Part shown: positions 43,888-52,370 of the stretch, in pieces
Numbering within the stretch: position 1 is the stretch's first letter
How the letters are laid out: every line of letters starts with the position of its first letter
Assembly (NCBI GenBank): GCA_964646755.1
Contig: CAZYIE010000021.1
Location: forward strand, 1-58,543
Source: MVRV01 sp964646755
GTDB lineage: Bacteria > Desulfobacterota > Syntrophia > Syntrophales > Smithellaceae
Length of the DNA stretch: 58,543 bases
Reading direction: 5' to 3'
Notes under the pieces: generated by a model
Databases searched by the model: none
What the model was told of the DNA's origin: nothing
The model's input: only the letters and a program-made list of their open reading frames with translations
Made by a program: the position numbers and the translations under genes

Positions 43888-45279
43888 CTACACTACACCG
43901 TAAGCCAGCATAGCATTGGCAACCTTGGTGAAACCGGCAATGTTGGCGCCGGCAACATAATCTCCTTTTCTGCCGTAGGCTTCCGCCGTATCATAGCAGT
44001 TTTTGTGGATGCTCTTCATGATAATAAGCAGGCGGTTATCGACTTCTTCGCGTGTCCAGGAAAGCCTCAAGCTGTTCTGGCTCATTTCCAAGCCGGAGGT
44101 GGCCACGCCACCGGCGTTGGCTGCTTTGCCGGGACCGTAAAGGATTTTTTTGTCCTGGAATACTTTAATTGCTTCGGGGGTGGAAGGCATATTGGCGCCT
44201 TCAGCCACGCAGATGCAGCCATTTTTCACCAGAGCCGTCGCATTTTTACCGTTGATTTCATTCTGCGTGGCGCAGGGCAGGGCGATATCCACTTTAATGC
44301 CCTGTTCACGAATGACATCCCAAACGTTTTTGCCTTCATAGCAGATAGCTTTATATTTATCTGCATATTCCGTGATACGGCCGCGCTTGACATTCTTCAG
44401 ATCGAGCACATAATTGCATTTCTTGTCGTCTATGCCTTTTTCGTCGATGATTGTTGCCGACGAATCGCAAAGAGAAATGACCTTGCCGCCCATCTGATTT
44501 ACTTTTTCCACAGCGTACTGGGCAACGTTTCCGCCGCCGCTGATGGCGACGTNNNNNNNNNNGTTACCGGAACCGGAAACAACGCATTTTTTACCTTTGA
44601 AATCCAGACCGCGGGTAGCCAGCATTTCTGCGGCAAAATAAGTTGTGCCGTAGCCGGTTGCTTCGGGACGAATCAAACTTCCGCCGTATTCCATGCCTTT
44701 CCCCGTCAGAACGCCGACATGCTCATTGCGAATTTTTTTGTAATAGCCGTACATAAAACCGATTTCCCGCCCGCCGACACCGATATCACCTGCCGGAACG
44801 TCGGTTTCGCCGCCGATATGACGGAATAATTCACGCATGAAGGCCTGGCAGAAACGCATGACTTCGCCATCTGATTTTCCCTTCGGATCGAAGTCGGAGC
44901 CGCCCTTGCCGCCGCCCATGGGCAGGGTCGTCAAGGCATTCTTAAATATCTGTTCAAAACCCAGGAATTTGATTATTCCCAGATTGACCGAGGGATGGAA
45001 GCGCAGGCCGCCCTTGAAGGGGCCGATGGCGTTATTGAATTGAACGCGGAATCCTCTATTTACGATAACGTTGCCCTTGTCGTTCACCCAGGGTACCCGA
45101 AACTGCATTGCTCTTTCCGGTTCCACAATTCGCTCATAGAGATTAGCCTTGACAAATTCCGGGTGCTTTTTAACCGTGGGTTCCAATGTCTCCATGACTT
45201 CTTCAACAGCCTGATGAAACTCCGGCTGGTTGGGATCGGTTTGTTTAACCTTGGCGATAACATCTTGAATTACTGACAT
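43888..45279 (-). CDS. gdhA: NADP-type glutamate dehydrogenase GdhA (spans an assembly gap)
   Basis: About 460 residues. Substrate-binding PFKGGLRFHPSVNLGIIKFLGFEQIFKNALTTLPMGGGKGGSDFDPKGKS (catalytic-site Lys in GGGKGG) and AGDIGVGGREIGFMYG match the hexameric assimilatory enzyme that forms glutamate from 2-oxoglutarate and ammonia. A gap at 44553-44562 falls in the dinucleotide loop. The flanks read VSGSGN and VAISGGGNVAQYA, two near-copies of one motif, so the contigs probably overlap and the 8-residue duplication is artificial. AAGGAGG precedes the ATG. It lies downstream of nrpR. Confidence 0.95.
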   Translation of the reverse strand: MSVIQDVIAKVKQTDPNQPEFHQAVEEVMETLEPTVKKHPEFVKANLYERIVEPERAMQFRVPWVNDKGNVIVNRGFRVQFNNAIGPFKGGLRFHPSVNLGIIKFLGFEQIFKNALTTLPMGGGKGGSDFDPKGKSDGEVMRFCQAFMRELFRHIGGETDVPAGDIGVGGREIGFMYGYYKKIRNEHVGVLTGKGMEYGGSLIRPEATGYGTTYFAAEMLATRGLDFKGKKCVVSGSGNXXXXVAISGGGNVAQYAVEKVNQMGGKVISLCDSSATIIDEKGIDDKKCNYVLDLKNVKRGRITEYADKYKAICYEGKNVWDVIREQGIKVDIALPCATQNEINGKNATALVKNGCICVAEGANMPSTPEAIKVFQDKKILYGPGKAANAGGVATSGLEMSQNSLRLSWTREEVDNRLLIIMKSIHKNCYDTAEAYGRKGDYVAGANIAGFTKVANAMLAYGVV

Positions 45280-45329
45280 AACTAAATCCTCCTTAAAATT
45301 ATTTATTTATTTTTTTGCTGCTTGCATAA

Positions 45330-45343
45330 TTTCATACATGAAA
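45330..45343 (-). promoter_or_regulatory. Palindrome upstream of gdhA
   Basis: TTTCAT-AC-ATGAAA is a perfect inverted repeat in the 72-nt nrpR-gdhA gap, about 50 nt before the gdhA start. Candidate operator; binding by NrpR is only inferred from position. Confidence 0.4.
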
Positions 45344-45351
45344 ATTACTGC

Positions 45352-46368
45352 TTATAGTTCCTCAACACTGTGGAGGTGTTCAAAGGCAATTACTGTGGAC
45401 ATCGCCCGATTATCGACGTCTATTCCCGCTTCATAGGCCGCTGCAATCGGGTTTAATCCCCCGACGAGAATCATTCCCACTTTGTTGATATCTACATCAG
45501 TCTGGCAAATAGGATTGCCGGCGAGGCCTACGGAAAGAACACCATGAATGCCCAGCTTGTCCATCTGGCCGATGATGTCTTCCACCAGAGTACGGCTGAG
45601 TGCCGGTATTTCGCGGAAATTGGCGAGCATTTTACCTGCACCTTCTTCGATAACCTGTTGTACCGAAGTCATTTTGCCGCGAATGAAAATCTCCGAAGGA
45701 TCCAGCGATGACCCCGCATAATGGATAAGTTCGACAAAGCGCAATGGTATGCTATTTCTAACCTGTAGAATACCGGCAAATTTGGAGTCGGTGGGAATGC
45801 CCTGCTTTAAAAGAATACCGTTAATTAAAATACTGCAAACGGAGGCAAGTCCGACTTTTCCTTCCGGCACAACTATCTCTCCGAGCTTTTTGCCGGCCGG
45901 TGCAACTGCGATGCGGTCGCTGACGGCAAGTTTTTTCCGGAAAACAGGTTTCATGATCCGGAGCGCTTTTTTAAAATCTTTCTCGGGAAAGAAGGAAATG
46001 TTAACCGGGACCATTCCGGTTTTTTTCTTGAGGCTGAAAGTGGTTTTAAAAGAGAGAACATCAATGCGCGAGATAGACAGACTGATTTTATCCTGAACAC
46101 GGGCATTGGAAATTTCATCTAGTCCGGCGCTGGTGATTATCCGGCCATCACGTCGGCCAATCAGTCGAGTTAAACCTCTTTCGTCCATCAGTTTTAAATG
46201 ATAGCGAACCGTCCTTTCGCTTAATTGAACGCCCCGTTCCATCATCTGTCGCGCAATTACACGAGCGCCCACCGGTTCCGGGCTTTCGTTTAGAATTCTC
46301 AGAATCAGGAGGACTTTTCGTTCAATATCTTCTGGATTAAAAAGTTGTTTCATAAGACCGTAGGCCAT
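45352..46368 (-). CDS. nrpR: NrpR-like nitrogen-responsive transcriptional regulator (winged helix plus DUF128)
   Basis: About 338 residues. The N-terminal winged helix is LFNPEDIERKVLLILRILNES...VQLSERTVRYHLKLMDERGLTRLIG. One DUF128-type NrpR sensor domain (about 95-325) follows, containing GKVGLASVCSILINGILLKQGIPTDSKFAGILQV and VGMILVGGLNPIAAAYEAGI. In methanogens NrpR represses nitrogen-assimilation genes and is released by 2-oxoglutarate. Its placement directly upstream of gdhA fits that role. ATG 46368 is likely; TTG 46392 and ATG 46353 are also in frame. A repeat operator precedes it. Confidence 0.82.
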   Translation of the reverse strand: MAYGLMKQLFNPEDIERKVLLILRILNESPEPVGARVIARQMMERGVQLSERTVRYHLKLMDERGLTRLIGRRDGRIITSAGLDEISNARVQDKISLSISRIDVLSFKTTFSLKKKTGMVPVNISFFPEKDFKKALRIMKPVFRKKLAVSDRIAVAPAGKKLGEIVVPEGKVGLASVCSILINGILLKQGIPTDSKFAGILQVRNSIPLRFVELIHYAGSSLDPSEIFIRGKMTSVQQVIEEGAGKMLANFREIPALSRTLVEDIIGQMDKLGIHGVLSVGLAGNPICQTDVDINKVGMILVGGLNPIAAAYEAGIDVDNRAMSTVIAFEHLHSVEEL

Positions 46369-46407
46369 CGTTTGCCGTATTCCTAACCGCAAAAAAGTAA
46401 TTTGTCA

Positions 46408-46454
46408 AATACAAAAATGTATTTTTTATTATTTAAATGGTTCAAAAATGTATT
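46408..46454 (-). promoter_or_regulatory. Direct/inverted repeat operator upstream of nrpR
   Basis: AATACA-AAAA-TGTATT (46408-46423) is a perfect inverted repeat. Its core CAAAAATGTATT recurs at 46443-46454, 31 bp on, about three helical turns. This arrangement suits cooperative binding, possibly autoregulation by NrpR. Confidence 0.5.
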
Positions 46455-46524
46455 ATTAATGCTGGTGTGAGAAAGAATCTCTCAATATTTAAAGATTATT
46501 GGAGATGTTTTGTTAATATTTATC

Positions 46525-46554
46525 TTGACTTATCACCCCTCTAAACAATATTAT
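46525..46554 (+). promoter_or_regulatory. Promoter of the membrane protein-glpK pair
   Basis: TTGACT (46525-46530) and TATTAT (46549-46554) with an 18-nt spacer, about 55 nt before the start codon. Confidence 0.5.
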
Positions 46555-46608
46555 TTTTAATAAATTAATAACTCTTTATCGCCATATCAGGGGAGTGCTG
46601 GAGATTTT

Positions 46609-47181
46609 GTGGCTCATCTGATTAAAGAAAAGATAAATATAGCGAAAGCAGGGGATATAATATTTGATATGGTAAATTTTATTAAGGTATTGATAATCAT
46701 ATTTACAGTTGCTTTCTCCATTGCCTGTGGTTTGCTTCTGGTGCGTTTTTCGATTCCGGTATATTTTAAATTGTTTTCTCCCATTCCTAAAACTCTTAGT
46801 AATTTTTATATCGCCATGGGTATTTTTGCTTTTCTAATTCTCCTGCTGGATATTATCTTCTTTAAAATGGAGAAATATAATTGGGGAATATTGATTTCGG
46901 GAACTGCGGTTTTATTGCTTGTCTTTGGCATTCCGATATTTATGCTGGAAAATAACAATATGCTCTGGCAGCAGGCAGTCGTGAGTAAATCCGGCCCGGT
47001 ATATTTTATCGATTTCAGTGAGGAGAATATTTCCGTACTAAAGTACTTCCAAAATATTTTTACACTGATGTGGGACAAGTTATATTTTTATGTTTATGCA
47101 GGCATCATTATCTATCCGGCCGGGTATTTCTATTTGCGGAAGTTGGACTGGCGGATCAGAGGGGTAAGGATCAAACTGTAA
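46609..47181 (+). CDS. Small integral membrane protein of unknown function
   Basis: 190 residues with about four membrane helices (about 22-48, 66-86, 92-114 and 158-178), plus an extracytoplasmic loop ENNNMLWQQAVVSKSGPVYFIDFSEENISV. I do not recognise the family. The start is GTG 46609, with GGAG 7 nt upstream. The stop abuts the glpK start (1-nt gap), so the two are cotranscribed. A role in glycerol entry or membrane physiology is possible, but it does not resemble GlpF (no NPA motifs). Confidence 0.75.
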   Translation: MAHLIKEKINIAKAGDIIFDMVNFIKVLIIIFTVAFSIACGLLLVRFSIPVYFKLFSPIPKTLSNFYIAMGIFAFLILLLDIIFFKMEKYNWGILISGTAVLLLVFGIPIFMLENNNMLWQQAVVSKSGPVYFIDFSEENISVLKYFQNIFTLMWDKLYFYVYAGIIIYPAGYFYLRKLDWRIRGVRIKL

Positions 47182-47182
47182 A

Positions 47183-48688
47183 ATGAAAAAATCATACATC
47201 CTGGCGTTTGACCAGGGCACTACAAGTTCCCGCGCGATTCTGTATGACCGCGCCGGAAAAAGCGTCAAAGTTGCCCAGAAAGAATTTACCCAGATTTATC
47301 CCAAAGCCGGCTGGGTGGAACATGACCCGATGGAAATCTGGGGCTCGCAAAGCGGTGTGGCCAGTGAAGTTTTGGCCACTGCGGGCATCGGGGCGGAAGA
47401 AGTAGCAGCCATCGGCATTACCAATCAACGGGAAACAACGATTGTCTGGAATAGACACACAGGCGAACCGGTTTACAATGCCATTGTCTGGCAATGCCGC
47501 CGCACATCCGGTATTTGCGATGAACTGAAGAAAAAGGGCTGGGAAGATTATATTCGGGAAAATACCGGGCTGGTAATTGATGCTTATTTCTCCGCAACCA
47601 AAGTAAAATGGATACTTGATAATGTGGCCGGAGCAAGACGAAAAGCCGAGAAAGGTGATTTGATTTTCGGCAATGTGGATACCTGGCTGATCTGGAATTT
47701 AACAAAGGGCAAAGTTCACGTAACCGATTACAGTAATGCTTCCCGTACCATGTTCTACAACATCAAAGAGCTGAAATGGGATAAGAATATTTTAAAGGAG
47801 CTGGATATTCCGGTCTCCATGCTGCCGAAGGTAAAACCATCCAGCGCCGTATATGGTAGTACTGATGCCCGGATACTGGGTGCAAAGATTCCAATTGCCG
47901 GTGATGCCGGTGATCAACAGGCGGCATTGTTCGGGCAGGCCTGTTTCACCCCGGGAATGGCCAAAAATACTTACGGCACAGGCTGTTTTATGCTCATGCT
48001 GACGGGAAAAAAACGGGTGCAGTCGCAGAACGGCCTGCTGACAACTATTGCCTGGGGTATAGGCAATAAGATTGAATATGCCCTTGAAGGCAGCATCTTT
48101 ATTGCCGGTGCGGCTGTGCAGTGGTTGCGCGATGAACTTAAAATGATATACGATTCGAAAGACAGTGATTATTTTGCCGCAAAAGTGCCGGACACCAACG
48201 GGGTTTATGTCGTTCCCGCTTTTGTAGGTTTAGGCGCTCCCTACTGGGATATGTATGCCCGCGGGGCAATTCTCGGGCTGACGCGGGGCACCACCCGGGA
48301 TCATCTTATTCGTGCCACACTGGAATCTATCGCTTATCAAACTCGCGATGTATTAGAAGTTATGCGTACCGATTCCGGTATCGGTTTTCAGGAATTGCGT
48401 GTTGACGGTGGAGCATGCGCTAACGACTTCCTGATGCAATTTCAGGCGGATATTCTGGGAGTACCTGTAGAGAGACCGGAAATTATTGAAACAACAACAC
48501 TGGGGGCGGCATATCTGGCCGGATTGGCAGTGGGGTTCTGGAAAGATCAATCCTCGATTTCCGAACAAAGGGTAGTAAACCGTAGATTCCTGCCGTGCAT
48601 GGACGAGCAGAAGAGAGAAAAGATATATGCTAAATGGAAGAAAGCTGTTTCTCGATCAATGCACTGGGAAGAAGAACAGGGTGTATAG
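47183..48688 (+). CDS. glpK: Glycerol kinase GlpK
   Basis: 501 residues, full length. FGGY signatures are YILAFDQGTTSSRAILYDRAG, GITNQRETTIVWNRHTGEPVYNAIVWQCRRT, AGDAGDQQAALFGQ and RVDGGACANDFLMQFQADILGV-type sequence near the C-terminus. It phosphorylates glycerol with ATP to sn-glycerol-3-phosphate. No glpF or glpD is adjacent; a GpsA-like gene lies 18 kb away. Confidence 0.96.
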   Translation: MKKSYILAFDQGTTSSRAILYDRAGKSVKVAQKEFTQIYPKAGWVEHDPMEIWGSQSGVASEVLATAGIGAEEVAAIGITNQRETTIVWNRHTGEPVYNAIVWQCRRTSGICDELKKKGWEDYIRENTGLVIDAYFSATKVKWILDNVAGARRKAEKGDLIFGNVDTWLIWNLTKGKVHVTDYSNASRTMFYNIKELKWDKNILKELDIPVSMLPKVKPSSAVYGSTDARILGAKIPIAGDAGDQQAALFGQACFTPGMAKNTYGTGCFMLMLTGKKRVQSQNGLLTTIAWGIGNKIEYALEGSIFIAGAAVQWLRDELKMIYDSKDSDYFAAKVPDTNGVYVVPAFVGLGAPYWDMYARGAILGLTRGTTRDHLIRATLESIAYQTRDVLEVMRTDSGIGFQELRVDGGACANDFLMQFQADILGVPVERPEIIETTTLGAAYLAGLAVGFWKDQSSISEQRVVNRRFLPCMDEQKREKIYAKWKKAVSRSMHWEEEQGV

Positions 48689-48780
48689 ATAGGCTGAGGA
48701 CTGAAGGTTACGCGAGGTAACGCAATACACAAGACTCGAAGACAGGCGCATGCCGGTGAAGGCTGAAGGGGGAGTAAGGA
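48683..48780 (+). repeat. Dispersed intergenic repeat copy before fabG
   Basis: The gap holds TAGATAGGCTGAGGACTGAAGG and GGTGAAGGCTGAAGG, matching tracts near 23441-23462 (same strand) and 43850-43886 (opposite strand), plus a small hairpin GTTAC-GCGAG-GTAAC. GGGGGAGTAAGGA at the end provides the fabG ribosome site. Confidence 0.6.
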
Positions 48781-49530
48781 ATGAGACTTAAAGATAAAGT
48801 GGCAATTGTAACGGGATCAGGACGTGGTATCGGTGAAGGCATTATTATGCGTTTTGTCGAGGAGGGGGCAAAAGTTGTCGTCAATGACGTCAATGAAGCG
48901 GATGCAAAAAGTGTTGTCGAGAAGGTAAATGCTAAAGGTGGCAAAGCGGTGGCTGTTATCGGCAGTGTGACATCAAGGGAAACTGTTCAGAAAATGGTTG
49001 ATACGGCAGTTCAGGAATTTGGTACGCTTGATATTATCATTAACAACGCGGGCATTACCCGTGATTCGATCATGCATAAAATGACGGACGAGCAGTGGGA
49101 TTCGGTCATTGCCATCAATCTTACCGGTGTGTTTTACTGCATGCAGTGTGCGGGCAGGGTCATGCGGGAGAAGGGCTACGGCAAGATTGTCAATATTTCG
49201 TCAACCAGCGCCTTAGGAAACACAGGACAGCTCAACTATTCCGCATCCAAGGCCGGTGTTATCGGAATGACGAAAACTGCCGCCAAGGAAATGGGGCCGA
49301 AAGGTGTTAATGTCAATGCTATCGCTCCGGGCATGATCTGGACAGATATGTTAAAGAGTATGCCTCCGGAGACTATCAAGCAAATGGATGCCATGCTGCC
49401 TTTCATAGTTCCCCTGAATCGCAAAGGATCTCCGTTGGATATTGCCAACCTGGCGCTGTTTTTGGCTTCCGATGAAAGTTCTTTCATTACAGGACAGGTT
49501 ATCTTTTGTGACGGCGGGATGAAAATATAA
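48781..49530 (+). CDS. fabG: 3-oxoacyl-ACP/acetoacetyl-CoA reductase, SDR family (FabG/PhaB-like)
   Basis: 249 residues of classical short-chain dehydrogenase. The cofactor motif is VTGSGRGIGEG (about 10-20), then NNAG, the catalytic Ser in NISSTSALGNTGQLNYSASKAG (YxxxK) and the late GQVIFCDGG. It reduces 3-oxoacyl thioesters to (R)-3-hydroxyacyl forms with NADPH. Proximity to phaE/phaC suggests it may supply monomers for PHA, but the two sets are transcribed towards each other. Confidence 0.92.
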   Translation: MRLKDKVAIVTGSGRGIGEGIIMRFVEEGAKVVVNDVNEADAKSVVEKVNAKGGKAVAVIGSVTSRETVQKMVDTAVQEFGTLDIIINNAGITRDSIMHKMTDEQWDSVIAINLTGVFYCMQCAGRVMREKGYGKIVNISSTSALGNTGQLNYSASKAGVIGMTKTAAKEMGPKGVNVNAIAPGMIWTDMLKSMPPETIKQMDAMLPFIVPLNRKGSPLDIANLALFLASDESSFITGQVIFCDGGMKI

Positions 49531-49761
49531 AAGATATTGCTGATTGTATTGAGCACTGATGATCGCAAACAAATGTTGGTAGCAATTGATGTTATCGGGC
49601 ATGTTGCCTGGAATTTTCAGTATTACTTCTGTGAAGGTATATTGATTGAATGATTTGAAAAATCAGGTGAAGATATTTTAATGCAGTAGAAAAAAATAAG
49701 GGCTTTCCAGTCTTTTAAATTTTTACTGCAGTTTCAATCAATTTGATGAAAACGATCTTTA

Positions 49762-50942
49762 TTAGAACCAGCTTTTATGGCTCCAGATATTATCCTTCAA
49801 ATCTTTTATATCCTCTTGCACCATCAAGTAAAGACTTGCATTTTGAATGGCGAGACCGCCTTGGTAAGCCAGAGTTGTAACTAAATTAATTTCATCTTCC
49901 GTGAAATCTCTTTTACGGTCGCTGTATAGACGCAATACGCCGATGACAGAATCCTTGGATTTAATCGGCACACACAATATGGATACGATACCCTCCTCCT
50001 GTTTCTCTTTTTTATATTGGACTCCTTCGTCGGTAAAAGCGTTTTTCACAACCACAGGTTTACCTTTTAGCGCCATGGCAATACTTTTTTCTGCGGAGAT
50101 TGGTCCTTTGTTTAAATACTTTTCGCTTAAACCGAAACTTGCAACAAGTTTTAATGTACGTTTATCATCATCCAGCAACCTTACCGATGCTGCTTTGACG
50201 TCAAGGTTTTTCGCAATATCTTCTGTAAGTGCCTGGAGGATTATCTTAATATCAAGACTGGATGACACACTGGCTGCTAATTTCAAAAATATTTGTGTAT
50301 TATCGCGCATTTTCTTTAATAAATGCGCATTTTCAATGGCAATGCCACCTTGTTCTGCTAAAATCGAAAGAAATTCAATTTCATCGGTGGTGAATTTTTT
50401 AATCTCACTGCTGTACAAACTAAGAATACCCAGCATTCTTCCCTTGAGCATTACCGGGACAATTAAAATAGAGCCTATGCCTTTATTAACTACAGAGCGC
50501 CTCGCAAAATATTTTGNNNNNNNNNNATCTCTCTGGTGTACAAACTGAGAATGCCCAGCATCTTTCCCTTGAGCATTACCGGGACTATCAGAATAGAGCC
50601 GATGCCTTCTGCTTTTTTTATTTCATGATTCATCAGGCGGGGATCGGTTGTAGCATCACGAACGTAAATATAACCATCTTTAACCAATTGGGGTGTGATT
50701 TTTTCGGCGTGACCGGACCCGGCATGTAAATATTTATCAGAAAGGCCTGATTGTGCTACTGCTGCATTTTTTTCTGCAGAGTCTGATTCCTCATCCATGA
50801 GGAAAATGGCCGCTGCCTTTGCTTTCATAGTTTTAACAGCACTATCAACAATTAAATTAAGCAATTTATCCTGGTCTTTAGTCGTGCCAAATTCTCTGCT
50901 GAACTTACTTAAGCTGTGGAAATAATCTGTTTTTGTAGTCAT
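49762..50942 (-). CDS. Multi-GAF-domain protein (spans an assembly gap)
   Basis: A soluble protein made of GAF domains. The first, from ATG 50942, runs to GIGSILIVPVMLKGKMLGILSLYTRE before the gap; the second resumes with GIGSILIVPVMLKGRMLGILSLYSS after it; a third ends the protein (SILCVPIKSKDSVIGVLRLYSDRKRDFTEDE). The DNA on each side of the gap (50402-50481 and 50527-50606) is about 87% identical over 80 bp. The gap is therefore probably an unresolved tandem GAF repeat, and the true domain number is unknown. No output domain is visible. It lies 18 nt downstream of phaC in the same operon. Confidence 0.78.
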
Positions 50943-50960
50943 TATAGTCTCCCTTTTATT

Positions 50961-52241
50961 TTAGATTGCTTCTGCAATTTTTTGCATTAACAATGATTTT
51001 CCCCTTGGCGCCGGCTGCTTGTCTGTTTGAGGGGTAGTTTTGCGGAGAGGTTTCAATTGCTTTTCCCCCGGGACAGGTGCTCGGGATTTGGCCGGTTTTT
51101 TTTGATGGGCAATATTGGACTTGCGTACATTTTCTGCCTTCTGCAGAGGAATGTCTGTTGAATCGCGTTCTTTCAACCATTGAGCAATTTTAGGGGCGAA
51201 TTGTTTTTGAAATTTGGAGCTGACATAAATTCCAATGTGCCCGGTTTCCAAACAAACATCTTCGACGTCAAGGCTTCCCACTGCGCCGGTTAATTGCTCA
51301 CAGGCTTCCGGAGGGACAAGGTGATCGAATTTGCCATAAAAATTCAAGAGCGGCATGGTGAGCTTTTTTAAATCCACGCGTTGACCATCCAGACACATTT
51401 TGCTTTGGATGAGAAGGTTATTCTTGTAACAATCTTCAATGAACTGGCGGAATGTTTCTCCGGGCACATCCGGGCTATCAAAAATCCACCTTTCCATACG
51501 GACAAAATTTTCCACGAAATCTTTATTATCCATGTTTTCCGCAAAACCTACATATTTGTCGATCATTAAACGTGCCGGGTTAAGGAGTAGAAAACCTAAA
51601 TTCATCAGATCGCCCGGTACATTACCGAAGGTTTTGATCATCTTTTCTACGTTCAGATTCTTCATCCAGACATGCAAAAGTCCTTTGTCCGTATCAAAAC
51701 TGGAAGGAGTAACTGTTGTAATCAGGTTTTTTATTTTTTCCGGATGCAGTGCGGAGTACATTGCACAAAAGCTTCCGCCCATACAAATACCCATGAGATT
51801 GATTTTAGGAATACCGTGTTTTTCCCGGATAAAATCTACGGCGTTGCTGATATAACCATTAACATGATCGCCGATAGTCAGAAAACGATCCTTGCGTGTA
51901 GGGTAACCCCAGTCCATCATATATAAATCAATGCCATCGCGAAGAAAATTTTGCACAACGCTTCTGTCCGGCTGCAAATCCAGCATTGTTTCACGATTTA
52001 TCAGCGCATAAATAACTAATAATGGTGTTTTAAGCTTGTTTTCAGCAGTTTCCGAACGAAAATAGTGTTTTAATTTGACCCGGTCTTCTTCATAAACAAT
52101 TTCATAAGGAGTTACTGCCGCATCAGTATTGAGCGGACTGAGTAAAATATCGGATGCTCGAGAGACGCGTTTTCTGGTATCTTCGGCGCTTTGCGCCATA
52201 TTTTCTAATATAAGGTCAACGGGAATTTTCGTTTGCGTCAT
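50961..52241 (-). CDS. phaC: Class III poly(3-hydroxyalkanoate) synthase subunit PhaC
   Basis: 426 residues. The alpha/beta-hydrolase core has the nucleophile Cys in LMGICMGGSFCAMY (about 150-163), the catalytic Asp in NFYGKFDHLVPPE and His in LETGHIGIYVS. The usual class III length is ~360; here a ~70-residue basic, Pro-rich tail (KKPAKSRAPVPGEK, TPQTDKQPAPRGKS) is added, perhaps for granule or DNA contact. It polymerises 3-hydroxyacyl-CoA together with PhaE, encoded 129 nt upstream. Confidence 0.92.
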   Translation of the reverse strand: MTQTKIPVDLILENMAQSAEDTRKRVSRASDILLSPLNTDAAVTPYEIVYEEDRVKLKHYFRSETAENKLKTPLLVIYALINRETMLDLQPDRSVVQNFLRDGIDLYMMDWGYPTRKDRFLTIGDHVNGYISNAVDFIREKHGIPKINLMGICMGGSFCAMYSALHPEKIKNLITTVTPSSFDTDKGLLHVWMKNLNVEKMIKTFGNVPGDLMNLGFLLLNPARLMIDKYVGFAENMDNKDFVENFVRMERWIFDSPDVPGETFRQFIEDCYKNNLLIQSKMCLDGQRVDLKKLTMPLLNFYGKFDHLVPPEACEQLTGAVGSLDVEDVCLETGHIGIYVSSKFQKQFAPKIAQWLKERDSTDIPLQKAENVRKSNIAHQKKPAKSRAPVPGEKQLKPLRKTTPQTDKQPAPRGKSLLMQKIAEAI

Positions 52242-52325
52242 AAATTTCCTCCAGAAAACAAAACATCGATTAAGCCGTTTATCAACAATAACTGTAAAGT
52301 TGTTACCAGCATAAGGAGCCTTAGC

Positions 52326-52360
52326 AAAATGGTCTTGCCACCAGCAGTGGTGGTCATTTT
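52326..52360 (-). other. Intercistronic hairpin between phaE and phaC
   Basis: AAAATG...CATTTT encloses CCACCA-GCAG-TGGTGG in the 129-nt gap between the two subunit genes. There is no T-run, so it is more likely an mRNA-processing or stability element that sets the subunit ratio than a terminator (inference). Confidence 0.5.
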
Positions 52361-52370
52361 GTAAAGTCTC

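Noticed and set aside
44005..44829. Long plus-strand frame opposite gdhA
   Set aside because: Antisense of a well-conserved gdhA; no start signal or recognisable motifs.
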